Source of the DNA: Lophium mytilinum
Taxonomy: Eukaryota > Ascomycota > Dothideomycetes > Mytilinidiales > Mytilinidiaceae
NCBI GenBank assembly: GCA_010093605.1
Contig: MU004196.1
Coordinates: forward strand, 1,193,454-1,257,453
Length of the DNA stretch: 64,000 bases
Direction of reading: 5' to 3'
Part shown: piece after piece, positions 10,593 through 23,464 of the stretch
How positions within the stretch are numbered: position 1 is the stretch's first letter
How the letters are laid out: each line of letters opens with the position of its first letter
Program-made: the position numbers and the translations under genes
Notes under the pieces: generated by a model
Databases searched by the model: none
Seen by the model: only the letters and a program-made list of their open reading frames with translations
What the model was told of the DNA's origin: nothing

Positions 10593-11501
10593 ATGCGTGT
10601 TGTCGTCTTCGGAGCCTCAGGAGTGCAAGGTGCATCCCAAGTCCCCGTCCTCTCCCGCGCCGGCCACGATGTCGTCGCCGTCAGCCGCAGCCCCAACCCC
10701 CTAGAGATTGACGGGCGAAAAGTTGAGACGGCCGCTGCAGACTTCAACGACAAAGCTGCCATCAGCCGTGTTCTCGAAAGCGCAGAAATCATCTTTCTAA
10801 ACCTCCCGAGCACCTCCTTCCACCCCTCAGAGCCTATCATCGCCGCCGCCCAGGCAATCGGCGAAGCTGCAAAAGCCAGCGGTGTCTGTTTGATCGTCTT
10901 CAACACCAGCATGCCAGTCGCAGAGGTGTCGCAGGGCATCAAGGCGCAAGAGGACCGGCGGGAGATGCGCCGCGTGCTGCGCGCGTCGGGCGTGCCGGTC
11001 ATCAGCATTCAACCCGTCTGCTACATAGACAATCTCCTAGAGGGATGGGCTCTCCCGCCGATCCGCGACCGCAACACGTTGGTCTACTGCCACAAACCAT
11101 CGCTGCAGGCGTGCTGGATCTGCCACCACGACGTCGCGCAGCTCATGCTCGCCGCTGCGTTGCGGCCAGATCTGGCCGGGCGGGACATCCCAGTGGGAGG
11201 GCCGGAGGTGGTGCGGCTGCAGGAGTTGGCAGGGAAGCTATCGAACGCGTGGGGTAGGAAGCTGGAGTATGAGAATCAGACTGTTGCGGACTTTTGCGAG
11301 AAGATTTCGAAGACGATGCAGGGACGAGGTCTGGAGACGGAACGCATTGTCAGTCAGATGTTCAAGGCGTATACGTACTATAATGAGTCCCCTGACCACC
11401 CTTTCGTCATTGATATGGCACCAGTTCTGAAGGAGCTTTCTGTTAAGCTCACGCCGATTGAAGAGTGGGCGCGGACACATCCGGTGCCAGGTTGGACTTG
11501 A
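10593..11501 (+). CDS. NmrA-like NAD(P)-binding protein
   Basis: Single exon of 302 aa with no intron needed. It opens with the Rossmann motif MRVVVFGASGVQGASQVPVL (GxxGxxG), followed by VVAVSRSPN, which favours NADP(H) by its Ser-Arg. The central part has VISIQPVCYIDNLLEGWALP and the C-terminus ends in EEWARTHPVPGW, both usual in NmrA-like atypical short-chain dehydrogenases. The YxxxK catalytic pair is not evident. It may be a redox sensor or a quinone/aldehyde reductase. It converges on the CYP505 gene 210 bp away. Confidence 0.8.
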   Translation: MRVVVFGASGVQGASQVPVLSRAGHDVVAVSRSPNPLEIDGRKVETAAADFNDKAAISRVLESAEIIFLNLPSTSFHPSEPIIAAAQAIGEAAKASGVCLIVFNTSMPVAEVSQGIKAQEDRREMRRVLRASGVPVISIQPVCYIDNLLEGWALPPIRDRNTLVYCHKPSLQACWICHHDVAQLMLAAALRPDLAGRDIPVGGPEVVRLQELAGKLSNAWGRKLEYENQTVADFCEKISKTMQGRGLETERIVSQMFKAYTYYNESPDHPFVIDMAPVLKELSVKLTPIEEWARTHPVPGWT

Positions 11502-11529
11502 AAAGGGACGTACAGTGTCTAGACATGAA

Positions 11530-11670
11530 TCTAAGATATCCAATAAGTGTCTGTTTTGCTTTACACCGTGGTTTACATTGAAGTTGTTACCATTTTAACA
11601 GTATAGCTGCAACCGGAAGACGCCCCTAGACCTACCAGGAAGTAAATCTACAATGTCATAGACATATGGC
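11530..11670 (-). repeat. 162-bp repeat family, copy 3 (single)
   Basis: On the minus strand TGACATTGTAGATTTAC, CTAGGGGCGTCTTCC, GCAGCTATACTG, ATGGTAACAACTTCAATG and GCAAAACAGACACTTAT follow the family order. It starts about 42 bp beyond the CYP505 stop codon, in the CYP505 orientation, and separates that gene from the convergent NmrA-like gene. Confidence 0.75.
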
Positions 11671-11711
11671 TGTGAACTAGACGCCTATACACCACCATGC
11701 GAAATAACCCT

Positions 11712-14700
11712 TCACGCAAACACGTCCACACTGATACGTTCATTTCTCAGCCCCTTCAGCCAAGCCTCTGCCTCCTCCCTCGTAGCCTCCAGGCCCTCCT
11801 GGGCCTTGCTTTCTTTCATCAGTTGGAATGCGCCTCCTCGCACGCCCTCCACCATACCCGGACTGCCGCATAGGAATACCTTAGCACCCTGGTCCCAGAG
11901 GTCCACCAAGTCCTCTTTGTCTTTAAGCATGCGGTCCTGGACGTATTTGCAACCCTCCGACGCGTCTGATTCCCGAGAGAAGGCATACCTCAAATCCACC
12001 GCCCCGGCCTCCGCCCATTTATCGAACTCCTCGCCATACAGTCGGTCTGCAGTGCGAGAACGGCAGCCAACAAAAAGCAGCGCAGGCGCAAGTTGGCGAC
12101 CAGTCGACAGGAGGCTGGCGCGCTCCTGCACGAAGCCTCGAAACGGGGCCAGGCCTGTGCCGGCAGCGAACATAATGAGCGGCGTGTCCGTGTCCGAGGG
12201 TAAATGGAAGCTCTTGTTGCTTTTGCGCACGCTGACTTGGATCTGGTCGCCTTTGCGTAGGCTGCTTAGGTAGCTGCCGGCGACGCCGACGAAGCGGCCT
12301 TGGCCGGAGAGGGAGTCTGCGTCGATCACGCCGTACGTGATGATGCATGTGCTTGGGTTGCACAGCGGGGAGGACGATATGGAGTAGTGGCGGAGACGCA
12401 TGGGTGGCAGCATGGCTAGAAACTCGGCGAATGGCAGGTTTATACTTGGGTATTGATCCAGTAGGTCCAGAACGCTGACGCGTTGGTCGATGATTGTGTG
12501 GTATTCCGAACCTGAAAGGGAGGAGAGCGTTGATTTGGTGCCTTCTTGGTTTGTATAGTTCATGCACGCTTCGATATTCTAAGTTTAAGAGTTAGCGTAA
12601 GTACTTCGTATAATGGTCGAGCAGCCATCAAGATTACCTTCCTCGTCGCAGGCATCGAGAGCTCTACAAAGCCCTCCAAAAGCTTGAATGCGGACATTGG
12701 GGTGTTCTCCGGTAGATTCACTGGTCCCCCTGATTTAACAGTAACGGTGGCATCCCATGGCAGGGCATATCGCGCGAGGACTCGCTTCACGCTCTCATCT
12801 GGATTTAAAGGTAGGACAGCGAGGTAGTCCCCGGCTTCGTACTCAGTCCCCTTTGGTAATTCAACCTCAAGATGTCGCTTTTCTGGCTCGCTTGGGGACG
12901 TCAAGATCTTTGCAGACACCACCGTGCCTTGTTGCACGTTTTGCTGGAGCTGCGAAGAGCGCATGTTTGTCGAGATCTCCATCTCTACTTTCGGTTCTGG
13001 TGGTGCGGCATCTCCGTTGCTGACAATGCTTCCGAAGGTTGAAAGCAGGGAGGGCCAGAATGTGTGGTCCGCCCAAGCATCAAAATCACTGAATATGTCG
13101 CCTTGCGCAGCATTCGCGCAGCCACGGTCGGCATATTTGGTGCCCCCATGGCTCTCCAGAAGAGACTCGATGAGCGTCGGTATTCTCTGGTAGGTTGCAG
13201 TCCAATCACCTAACTCAAGTCAGATCGTGGGACAGGAATGGATAAGAAATATCATACTATGCCCGCATCCAAATACTGCAAAGTCAACACCGTCGAATTT
13301 CTTATCACCCGTCACCGATTGGAGCCACGCAAAGAAGTACGCGGCGTTATCTGTCGGCTCTCCTTCGTATGAAGCTGTAAGAATAACCACAGGCTGGTCT
13401 TTGGGTAGCCTGTCCACGGCAGAGTCCAGATCTGCAACGGTGGCTTCGTATCCGTGCTGGCGAGCGTCCGAGGTCAACCTTTGAGCCAGTGCTTGGCATG
13501 TTCCAGTGTTGGACCCATATAGAATGGTTAACTTCCTACCGGCCTGCTTTGGCTCTTTATTTTCAAGCGCTTCCGGTGAGTCTCTAGCTTTCGTCTCGTC
13601 CGAGGGGGCTGATAACGACTGCTGAAGACTCGTAGGCGTGATCCCCGGTCGAAGTGTTGCTCTCATGTAGAAGTCTTTCGGCTTGATAGTCAGGGTTGAC
13701 TTGATCTGCAACTCATAACTAGGGTCGTCCATTGTGATGTTAAATTTTTGCAGCAAGATGGCCACGACGAGCAAAGCTTCTTGCCATGCAAAAGGCCTGC
13801 CTATGCATCCTCGCAGTCCGGTTCCAAATGGCTTCAAAGGCTCAGTAACATTTCAAAAAGGTGATTTGATTGAAACATACCTTCCAAGCGGATTTGGGTA
13901 GCTTCTCAAATGCTTCGTCCAACATTCTCTCAGGACGGAAATCATTGGCATCTTCTCCGTAAACTTTTGGATCTTTCTGGATCTTGCTGAGTAGGCAGAG
14001 CACCGAAGCATCCTTATCCAAGACGTAGTCTCCTTTTCCAATTGTGACTGGGTGTTCTTTATTCTCGTCTCGCGGGCGCCGTGTAAACCCTGGAGCGGTA
14101 GGAGTAAGTCGCAAGGTCTCTCGTAATACCGCGTTGATGTAGTGCAAGTCTTTGAGATGGTCTACGGTTATTCTTCCTTTGCCAATCACTCTATCGACTT
14201 CTTGTTGAGCTTTGAAATAGGTGTCGGGATTCTTGAGTAGGTTGTAGAATGCGAACGACAATAGGCCAGATGTAGTTTCATGCCCTTTGATTAAAGTGTC
14301 AGCGAGTTTCCTGTCTAACCACTGCCTCGCCACCAATCTGTGCTGAAATCATCTTACCTGCGATCAGAAATGTAACCATGTTCGCTGCGATCAGCTCATC
14401 CCTCATGCCCTCACCCGTTTTGGGGTCTTTCCCAAATATCATAGTATTGAGCAAGTCCTTCTTCGAAGTCGGATTCTGCCGCCTATGTTGAACCATCTCG
14501 ACTGCCAGTCCCGTTTGAAATTCAGTGTCTTTGCGCATTTGTTCGTTCGCAGAGAACATAAACATCTGAACTATGTTTGGGGTGCGCGTTCGAGCTTGAC
14601 CAGCCGCCAGGGTCCGTGACATTGCCTCCACGAAGGGATGGGTTCCGTCGGTGTAGAAGCTGTTGAAGCGGAAGTCCATAGCGCATAGTGCAATTGTATC

Positions 14701-15257
14701 CAGCGTCAACCTGGTGAAGTCATCCGTCACTGGAATTTTGTACTCAGGCCCTAGCCGAGCGAACTTCAGTACAAGCTGTTCGGCAATATCGAGCATCTCT
14801 GTCTCAAGTTAGCATGCGGTACCGCGATTTAGATCCTCAGACGCACCATCGAACATGCTTAGGACAGAGAGAGGGCCAAAGGCGGGCATGAGAATCCTAT
14901 GGGCTTGGGTCCAGTCTGGGTGTTTTTCCTGTAGAATAGAGCGATTAGCCCAAAGAGAGAAAACCAGTGATCGTCAAGAATTACATCGGGGGCAGTGAAC
15001 AGTCCTTTGGGGCCGCCCGAGCCCAGGGCGGCAAGTCCTCCTCCGGTTGCTTTGCAGAACCTTGTTTCATCGCAGAGTTCCTCGAACAACTCATGGTTTG
15101 CGACGATGATCCGCTCTCGGCCAAGGGTACAGAGCTTGAAGATCGGGCCATACTGGTCTGCGAGTCTTTCTAAGGCACGCGTTGGTACCTCATCGTTAAG
15201 ATCAAACAGATTGCCAACGAAAGGCAGTCCCTTGGGAGAGGGTATCGGTTTGGCCAT
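11712..15257 (-). CDS. CYP505-type self-sufficient cytochrome P450 / CPR fusion (P450foxy-like)
   Basis: Seven exons: 15257-14985, 14928-14847, 14798-14358, 14284-13881, 13831-13258, 13209-12638, 12578-11712 (1070 aa, standard for CYP505). All six introns (48-73 nt) preserve frame. P450 half: I-helix AGHETTSG (about 265), ExxR in RETLRL, heme loop FGTGLRGCIG (402-411, Cys ligand). Reductase half: flavodoxin FMN loop YGSNTGTCQALA (about 505), FAD motif RLRHYSISSSP (about 845), NADPH region FAAGTGLAPFRGF. Known members hydroxylate fatty acids at subterminal positions with no separate reductase. It is divergent from a Zn2Cys6 regulator at 15908, a likely local regulator. Confidence 0.95.
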
Positions 15258-15907
15258 GGTAGGGCCTTATCGGCTACTACCAGGAGACAAAAAATAGAGA
15301 AAGGGAGAGCAGCGCTGAGATATTTAGAAGCAAATCCAGAAATATAAAATTGGAAAGAATAAAAGACTGGGAGATTGGGAGAAAGGAGGAAGGGAAGAAT
15401 GCTGGGGACAACGCAGCCAAGCTCGGGAACTGAGCATCTCGATCCTTAAATGCATACGCTCTCGCCTGATACGCAAAGCCATGATGTGTATATCGAACGT
15501 CGCTCTCTTCGCCAAATGCGGCCATCATTGCGATGTGATTACCTGGCGCGTCGCCCCCGGAGGCCGGAAAACCCCAGCACTAGGTATTACTGCGGGGGGT
15601 TTCAGCCACTCAGCCCTACGAACTGGTTGCCGCATCCATCAACCATGCGCCACCAGGCGAAGTTCGTCAAGGCATTGAGTTCAGCTTCAGCAGCTCGCGG
15701 AGTAGAGAGCGAAGGGCACAGCCACGTCGACTTCGCGGCGGCTCACAAGAGTGGGGTTTGGAAAGCGACGCTTGACGCGTGCATGGCGTGCTGACTTAGA
15801 AATACAGTCGGCAGCTCATCATCTCCTACATAGAACAACCTCTCCATCACCATAAGTATAGCCGTTGCTCCTCATTACAGCATCCTCATTTTGGAGACAT
15901 CGGAGCG
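15258..15907. promoter_or_regulatory. Shared divergent promoter, CYP505 / Zn2Cys6 regulator
   Basis: 650 bp lie between the two start codons. An A-rich/purine run at 15290-15390 lies next to the CYP505 start. I could not pick out a convincing inverted CGG pair as the regulator's site. Confidence 0.55.
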
Positions 15908-18022
15908 ATGTCGTATCGTGGACGCCCCAGCAAAGGATGCCAGATGTGCAGGTTAGGCCCCCGCTCTCTTACCCACTTCTTCTCTCACACTAGCTGATAT
16001 CTACCCAGATCCCGCAAAGTGAAAGTAAGTCCGTGCCAAGCCGACGTGCATGTTCTCCACTCTCCATCGACTTCGTGCATGCCCCGTTGTGGAAAGCCTC
16101 TCGATTCTCGCGTACGCGTCGATCAAGGAAATCCATCTCGCGCAACTTCTAATATCTCCCTTGTGCCTGCGCGATGCTGACAAGAGCAGTGTGATGAGGC
16201 CAAGCCAAGCTGTTCGAGATGCGAGAAGACTGGGCACGAGTGCCTGTATAGAGACCAGTCCGACCTTCTCTTCCGGAACCAAACAGCCATTGCCGCCCAG
16301 AAGGCTGAAGATGGCTGGCGCAAGCGGGCGACCAAGTCCGGCACTCGCAGCTCCAAATCAAGCGAATCGCCACCAGCAGCAGTCGACCCAATCTCGAGTT
16401 TGACATCAGTGGCCGAGCATCTCAGTCTCACCAGACAACCGAGCAACGATCTCCAAGATCTCGCGTACTCCCGTTGGATCTATGATTTTGTAGTCCCGAA
16501 CTCCAGCACCGATCCAGGCATTATCGCAGATGGCGTCTTAGACTTTCTACCTATGTACGAGAACGCAGCTCCAGATTCGTGTCTAAGAGCTGCGACGCTG
16601 GCTACTTGCTACGCGAACTTTGATGGCCGCTTCAAGTCTGCGGAAGCTAAACTGCGGTCCTCCGAGTACTGTGGGAAAGCTCTCAAGCTCATGCAAGCCG
16701 CAATCAAAGACCCAGTCGAATCCAAGTCGGATGGAACGCTTCTCACTGTCTATCTGCTTGGCATATGGGAGGTAAGGTCTCTTTCGTTATCTCAATAGCA
16801 AATCATAGATCTAAAATAGCAAGAATCGGATACTGACGTATTGAGTTGCAGAATCTTACAGCTGATACATACAATGGCCACTGGTTGGTTCACAAAAGCG
16901 GTGCAGTAGCTATCTTGAGATTCCGGAGCCCTGAAGAATACCATACTCCCGTTGCCTCGCGGCTTTTCGACCTAGGTGAGCCCTGATTTCAATATGACCA
17001 TTGTCTTCGAACGCAGACTGAATTGGACACAGTTTATGCACAGATGGTCAGTGGAATCATGACTCTGTTGAGATCTATCATCGTTGTCTCTGCTCGCAAA
17101 CTGACTCTGTTCGATCTAGCTGATGGGTAATCTCAACACCTGTGAAGAGCCGCCAGACGGGATAGACCATTGGGCAGACTCAGTACACACCTTCAAGATG
17201 CGTACCACGGGGATAACTCACTCAACAGTCCGACTATCCAAAGTCATCCACTCAGTCGTCTCAATCTGGTCCAAGTGGCGTAGACACGTCGCCGGCACCA
17301 TCAGCGACCCGATTGACCCGATGAAGCTTTTAATGGAGGCGAACGAACTCGACATCGCGTTTCAGACCTGGGAAGAGGAGAATCTGCCCGACAACTGGAA
17401 ATTCCAAGTCCTCGAAAACAGGGCCTCGATATGGGGAGCATACGACACGAAGTGGGTGGACATGCTTCTAAAAAGTGAAGGGGCCCCGAAAGAAGTCCAC
17501 GTATATGATTCTATCAAGATAATGTATTTGCCTCCAGCATGATAGCTTTTCATATCCGCTGACACGTGAACTAGCTTTGGATGGAACCTCTACCGCACCG
17601 CGAGGCTCTTCCTCAACATAGCCATGCATGGAATGATGGGCATGCTAATGCTCTACTCGCCGCCAGGCAACTCTTCACCCATCGACCCAGTCCTTCTAGA
17701 CCGGAGCCACATCGAATGCCAGATGTCGAGAATGGTGGAAGACATCTGCGCGTCCGTCCTGTCTCAATTCACGGTAATTATCAGAACAAAAGAGGACTCC
17801 AGCTCCGCGTCCAATGTCTGTGGGCTTCGAGGATACTACCTCCTCTGGCCGCTTGCCGTCACATCTCAGGTTTTAATGTCGGAGGCGATAGTGGGTATAG
17901 ACGACAAGCGACTGGGCTGGATCCAGAACGTGTTGATATATCTAAAGAATGACTTGGGAATCGCGAAAGCAGCAGCCGCCGTGAAGGCGATAAGCCGGTA
18001 TTCAGAACGTGGTCCTCAATGA
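15908..18022 (+). CDS. Zn(II)2Cys6 transcription factor
   Basis: Seven exons: 15908-15951, 16009-16024, 16190-16771, 16852-16975, 17033-17046, 17120-17523, 17575-18022 (543 aa). The tiny exons 1, 2 and 5 are each required to keep frame. The binuclear cluster is CQMCRSRKVKCDEAKPSC then SRCEKTGHEC, i.e. Cys 11, 14, 21, 28, 31 and 38, rebuilt only after two introns are removed. The rest is the fungal-specific middle homology region without a clear linker coiled coil (DLAYSRWIYDFVVP, TLLTVYLLGIWE, IFGWNLYRTARLFLN). Its start faces the CYP505 start, so regulation of that gene is a fair inference. The TGA stop coincides with the first bases of a 162-bp repeat array. Confidence 0.88.
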
Positions 18023-18450
18023 CGTCGTGGATTCCATGACAGGTTCAGGGGGGTCTTCCTATTGCTGCTGTATTGTCAAAACAGTAACAAACTCGATGTA
18101 AAACACGATGTAATGCAAAACAGACGCGTGTTACACATCCTATTGCAAGGTACCTAATCTTTATCCTCATAATCTTGACATCGTAGATTTCAATTCTATG
18201 ACAGGTCCCAGGGGTGCCTTCCAGTTGCAGCTATACTATCGAAACAGTAACAAACTCAAATGTAAAATGCGGTTCGATGCAGAACAGACACTTAACTTAC
18301 ATCTTTTCGCAGGGTACCTGGTTTACGCCCCCACAATCTTGACAGTGTAGAATTCAATTCCATGGTACGCCCAGGGGTGTCTTCGTATTGCGGCCGTATT
18401 GTCGAAACTATACATCAACCGTGCTAATTTGAGGCCCACTGCGAATCAAA
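18018..18450 (+). repeat. 162-bp repeat family, array 4 (about 2.5 units)
   Basis: The GGG-core recurs at about 18045, 18207 and 18370 (162-163 bp apart). The array starts at the stop codon of the Zn2Cys6 gene (TGACGTCGTGGATT against TGACATCGTAGATT in the family) and ends with AAACTATACATCAACCGTGC, as in array 1. Units 2 and 3 are more diverged than unit 1. Confidence 0.88.
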
Positions 18451-18715
18451 TCCATGTTCACGGCTCGCATATCACCACTATGAGAATATTGGGAAGTATA
18501 GACTAGGTATTGTAATGACGAGATCTAAGGATGATTTCCCCATAAGGGCCTGTACCCAGATTGAACAATAAAGAAAAGTACCGCGCCGCGCAGAGAACCC
18601 CAGAGTTCCAGATACCATCCCGCGCAGGCAATGTGACAACAAAAATTGACTTCGGCAGAACGATGTGGAGCCGAGAGCTCGGGTATCTTCTCATTCTGCA
18701 CTTTCTCCCTCAAGC

Positions 18716-20124
18716 CTAAACCTCCTGGATACGTCCAACCATGGCCGGCTCTTTTGATTCTTCCTCTGACGATGAACCCACTGACTTGTCGCTGTTCTCC
18801 GAATTGAACGAGTCCACAGTGGCAGATGCTCGCCTGTCGTACCGGGTATCCCACACCTTAAGCGTCCCGCTCTTCGGGAGAGCGATCTGAGGAGTCGGCT
18901 TCGTCCTGAAGGGGAATACGGCAATGACCTTGTATCGGAACCAAACACCTGAAACAATATCCCAAACGTTGAAGACGTCTTTAAGGGCGTGCCATGTGCT
19001 ATACCGCTTGTGGTATTGCTGCTTGGTGTGGCCAGGAAGGTACGGCTTCGGGCTGAAGGGCCACACGAATCCGATGGAAAAGATGAGCATCTCGCAGCAG
19101 GTCATGAACGCCGGAGTTCCGGTCTGCAAGTCGCGGAAGCTGGCCGTCTTGGATGGCTTTAGGGTTCCAGCTGATGAAAAGGCGGAGAATAGTGCGTTCT
19201 GGATGAGCGTGACGGCAATGACGCACTTGAAGACGAGGAGCTTGGTCATGGCGCCGTGCGGCTTGAGGGTCGGCCTCAAACGGTGGTAAAAGGTGAGGAC
19301 AGCGAACAGTCCGATAATGGTGGATGCAGATTGGACAGACACGACGGCGAGCTTGGGGTTCTTTTGATTGAGGGGGCAGATAACGCCCTGGATGACCTCC
19401 GATGCTGTGGTGGTGATGATTCGAACGGGGAGAAGCTGGAAGACGCAGAGCCAGATCACCTAGTAGCTAACTGTTAGGCTTTGGCGATGGAGAATGCGAT
19501 GTTGATCACTTACGTAGAACCACTTCAAACTCCCATTGTCATGTTTCTTCTGTCCCTTCTTCCACCTTGACTGGCGTTCCAGAGAGTGGAAGAACTCTAG
19601 CCGGGTTTCCTCGTGAGGGGCGACATAAGCAAGGAAGAGTAGGAAGATGGAGCAGAGTGCAAAACATTCGTAAAGTTGCGCGATTGGTTCCAAAAACCCG
19701 GCCTGGTCATAGTCTCGGGCAGACCAGAAGTTGAAGATGGCGTAAATTGGCGTAGTAATAATGATACGAATCATCCTATGTCTGTGAGTTTCCTACTTTA
19801 GAAAAGATAGGCTTAATGCTACGTACTGCTTTTGCTCCCCAGGATTGACATAGTTGGTCAGATGAAAGTATGCATGACTTAAAGAAATAGCAAGCGTTAT
19901 GAGCGCGCATACACCAGAAACGATGGTGATGATCTTGTGGTAGGTAAAGTCCCCACTGATTGGCTCAGCATAGCCTTCAAAAGAGTTAGCACATAAATTG
20001 GAGGTATGAGTAGGACTTACTTACTTAGGAAATAAGGCAATGTGCATGTCTCTTCAGCTTTCTTGTAAGCCTGGAGGAGGGCCTGCATGGCCGCATCCTT
20101 GGCTTTTTGTTCTGCTGTTGACAT
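18716..20124 (-). CDS. Tmem184 / organic solute transporter Ost-alpha family membrane protein
   Basis: Four exons: 20124-20025, 19974-19827, 19775-19514, 19459-18716 (417 aa), introns 50-54 nt with phase-matched joins (FLS-YAEP, KQ-MIRI, FYV-IWLC). Hydrophobic segments include TIVSGVCALITLAISLSHAY, IIITTPIYAIFNFW, ECFALCSIFLLFLAYVA, QSASTIIGLFAVLTFYHRL, VFKCVIAVTLIQNALFSAFS and FMTCCEMLIFSIGFVWPF, about seven TMs, the Ost-alpha/Tmem184 pattern. The cytosolic tail is Ser/Glu-rich. Fungal members are poorly characterised; transport function is inferred from animals only. Confidence 0.85.
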
Positions 20125-22005
20125 CTTGTCGATTGAACGGTATGATGTCCAAAGATAGGAAGGATCCAATGCAGATGCACCCGCTAGAATCGGGAGGATT
20201 TAGAACTCTCAGTCAAGTTAGACTGATTTCTTTCTCTGTAGCGAAGGTCGAGGTGTTCGAGAATGTGATGGACCTTTGAGACGGTGTGGATTCAGTGTTT
20301 ATGAACGAACTACGACGGCCTTCGGACTTTCTGGAGCCTGAGCACTCGACAGATGCGCAGCTTGGCATCAAGGCTCGCACCATGGTTGCGGGGAGGATGC
20401 TGAGGTGGGTTTCAGGAAGATGTCCGTGCGACTGAGGAGCATCATCGTGCATTCGGACTCCGCTACAAAATCTAAGAAACTCCCAATGCGTTTGCTGAGG
20501 CTGGCCATAACGTACAGCCTCTAGCGAGTTTCTGGGGGTCGATAGTCGAAGTGTCGGTGGTTGGGAAGTAGAAGCGCCGCGATGTCGTCAAGCAAGTCCG
20601 ACGAGGCGGAGAACGGACCTCGACATTCTACTAACTACGGAGTGCTTGGCACTGGTAACGGGTTTGACCTACGTTTTGGTGTTCATAACATCGTGAACTA
20701 AGATTTCTGGTAGGTCCGGACCGTATGTCGTATCATAGTCATAGAGTCTTGTCAAACTCCGAATATCCTCATACAATTCATAGTACTCGTTGATTTTCGA
20801 TCCTCATCTCATTCTTTTTGCAGTCTAAACTACAACGTCGTATCTATGGTATAGTGGAAACCTGGATGCTAGTCGGCCTCAGAGTATCTCCATAAGGTAG
20901 TTTCATAGTTGGTGTACGACAATAGCATCTTCAAGACATGCTGGGTATTGTGATTCCCTCCTAAGCCTTGCACTGGCTAGATGGGGTCCACCTACGAATG
21001 CTGAGTCAATCAATGCGCTGTACACTGCAGGAATGATGACTGGATGAAAGTTTTAGGCGGTGTGGGCTTTGCTCACTCATCTCTGAGGTCGTACTCCGTA
21101 CTCCGACAGATCCACTAGCGCCTCTTATTTTAGTCAGTTCTCACCTCGCTAGCTTGTTCATGTAGACTGTTACCACTCCACTAATGTGTCCACCCTCGAA
21201 ATATGGCATGACAACCGAGCGCTTTACCTATATTCCCTCGCTGTCTCCGAGAATTAGGAAGGTGTCGATGTTTGGGGTATTAACGATTTGGCTAAGTGTG
21301 GTCCAACATCCTCGCCGGCGTTGACCAAAAGCTTGTGGAAACGGAGTGCGACGACATTGATCAGACATCTTGTAGTATCGGTGCGCGTTTCGAGCACATT
21401 ACGCTTTCAAGGCGGAGTGGGCAAATTGCAGAAGAGTATGAAGAAAGTAATCTAGCCGTGTAAAGCACTCGAAGCGTGTTCTGGGGCTTAACCAATCATG
21501 TTTCGATAAATATGTTTATCGCAGTTGCAGGGGATAAAGATATATGAAAAATAAACAAAAAGTGAGAGCAACTTCGAGACTATAAGACGAGAGAGCGCTC
21601 ACATCTATAAATTTATGGGAAGTGTAGTACAGGATTACACCGTTCCGGTGGGTATTTTTCAAACCCCAGTTACACGTCGGAAATGTGCAGCTCCCACCGG
21701 CGTCTTTTGTGGGAAAGCTACCAGCATGCGTTGTTTTTGACGCAGGTACACATCATTAATAGCAGGGATGGCCAACATATAAATGCTTCCAGAATGAACA
21801 TCGATAACGTGATCAGGTGTTCACGCGTTCCAAATTAACTTTTGGGTGTTGACTCGCGCTAGTTCCATACTTTCTCACCGCCACTTGCAGCCTCGACAGT
21901 TGTCCTTCTCAGCGGATCCACGCATCAAGTTGCCCGTGCTGCCCAACAAAATGGCTGAAGCAAACTTTGCACTCCCGCAAGCTGTACTCTCCATCTGCAG
22001 CAGCA
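20125..22005. other. Long intergenic region, nothing recognised
   Basis: 1.9 kb between two outward-facing genes. Only short, composition-poor frames exist. No similarity to the repeat families of this window was seen by eye. Confidence 0.45.
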
Positions 22006-23428
22006 ATGCGGCACTTCGACCCGGTTATGGCGAGTGAAGACAACGCCCTTAGGGCTGCATCTCTTCGGGACGAGGGGAATGGCTTCTACAAGATCGGTAA
22101 CATGGTCCAAGGTACGCCCGAGAAGAGCACACGCTCCATGCTTTTGCTGATGAGATATTTGTAGCCGTCAAGTCCTATAGCGAGTCCACAACACTTGCCC
22201 CCGACGATGCTAAGCCTCTCTCAAACCTCTCCGCTGCCTACTTCGAGATGGGAAGATACACCGATGCTGTCAAATATGCCGAATGTGCTTTACGAAAGCT
22301 TCCTGGCGACGAGTTTGCTCTCAGGCGTCGATGCCGGCTTCGGATCATGAAGGCTCACATCCATAACAAACGCCATAGCCTTGCGTGGGGCACTATGAGG
22401 CAATTGACCAAGGATAGACATTTTGTGAAGGATGACGAATGGCGAATCCTGAACAGCGCCCTGGAGCAAGCGCACGACTTCAGCGAGTCTCACGATGCGA
22501 ATCGTGCTCTGTACGTTCAGACTTACTGCCGTGTTTCCTACTTCGGACGACTTATTCTGACAACACTAGGCGAGATGAAGCTGCGTACTCCGACATGGAC
22601 CACGACGGGACATGTCCTGATTTCGATGTCCCTCTCAATGGAGGGCGGCCACATTTCAGCGGTCTCGTTGAACGAGATGAGCTCGAGACCTCGCTATACG
22701 GCCTATTTCTGAAGCTAGCGTTGCCAACACGATGCCCCCATCGCGATCCCACCCTCGTATACACGCCGTTTGATATGACGATGATGTTCAGAACGGTGAC
22801 ACAACTTCATGAACTCGAATACCCCGCACATTGGCTTTCTACCGTCCTTCACAATCTTGCCCACGGCACCATGATTACGTCCGCCCGAGCCCCGCCAGCA
22901 TACCCGGTTATACGCAAAGACTCGTGTGTCATAGAGCATAATAGAAAGAGGAAGATCTCTGTGAAACCATTTGCAGCAGAATTCAGCACACTCACAACGC
23001 TGTTCACCTCTGATCTACCCTTCGGCGTGATCAGCCCTGTACTCCCTTGTATATCAAACGTGCACAGGTATTCCATCGTTTTTCCAATCCTTGAGACGAC
23101 AGAAAGTAGAGATACCAGTTTGATACTAGTGTTTCTCAACACAGCCCTCCCTTCATTCTCCCGATTCGCGGATCTCAGACATGCGTTGCTGGACGATGAC
23201 AAGGGCGACAGTAGTGCCGACGCTAAACGGCTTCGGGAGGAGGGAGTTGTAATTGTTACGAGCCTCAACTGGACTATGCCAGAGCGGAGAGCTGAGTTTT
23301 GGATGAGAAAAGATGAGGTTGAAAGGTGGTGTGACGGAGGGAACTGGGAGGTGAGTGTATGGCAGATGGATGATTGGACTGCCGTGAGTAGTGGCGTGGC
23401 CGTGAATGAGGCATTATCGGCGTATTAG
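22006..23428 (+). CDS. TPR-domain protein with fungal-specific C-terminal region
   Basis: Three exons: 22006-22111, 22165-22510, 22570-23428 (436 aa); both introns (53 and 59 nt) end in TAG and keep frame. The N-terminus carries TPR-like helices (RDEGNGFYKIGNMVQAVKSY, PLSNLSAAYFEMGRYTDAVK). The rest is a globular region with an acidic Asp/Arg-rich turn and a C-terminal WEVSVWQMDDWTAVSS, which I do not recognise. Start at 22006 is chosen as the first in-frame ATG; an ATG 21 bp downstream is an alternative. Function unknown. Confidence 0.72.
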
Positions 23429-23464
23429 ACCGCGGAGTCTTGGGCGTTATCTATAGATGGAAAA

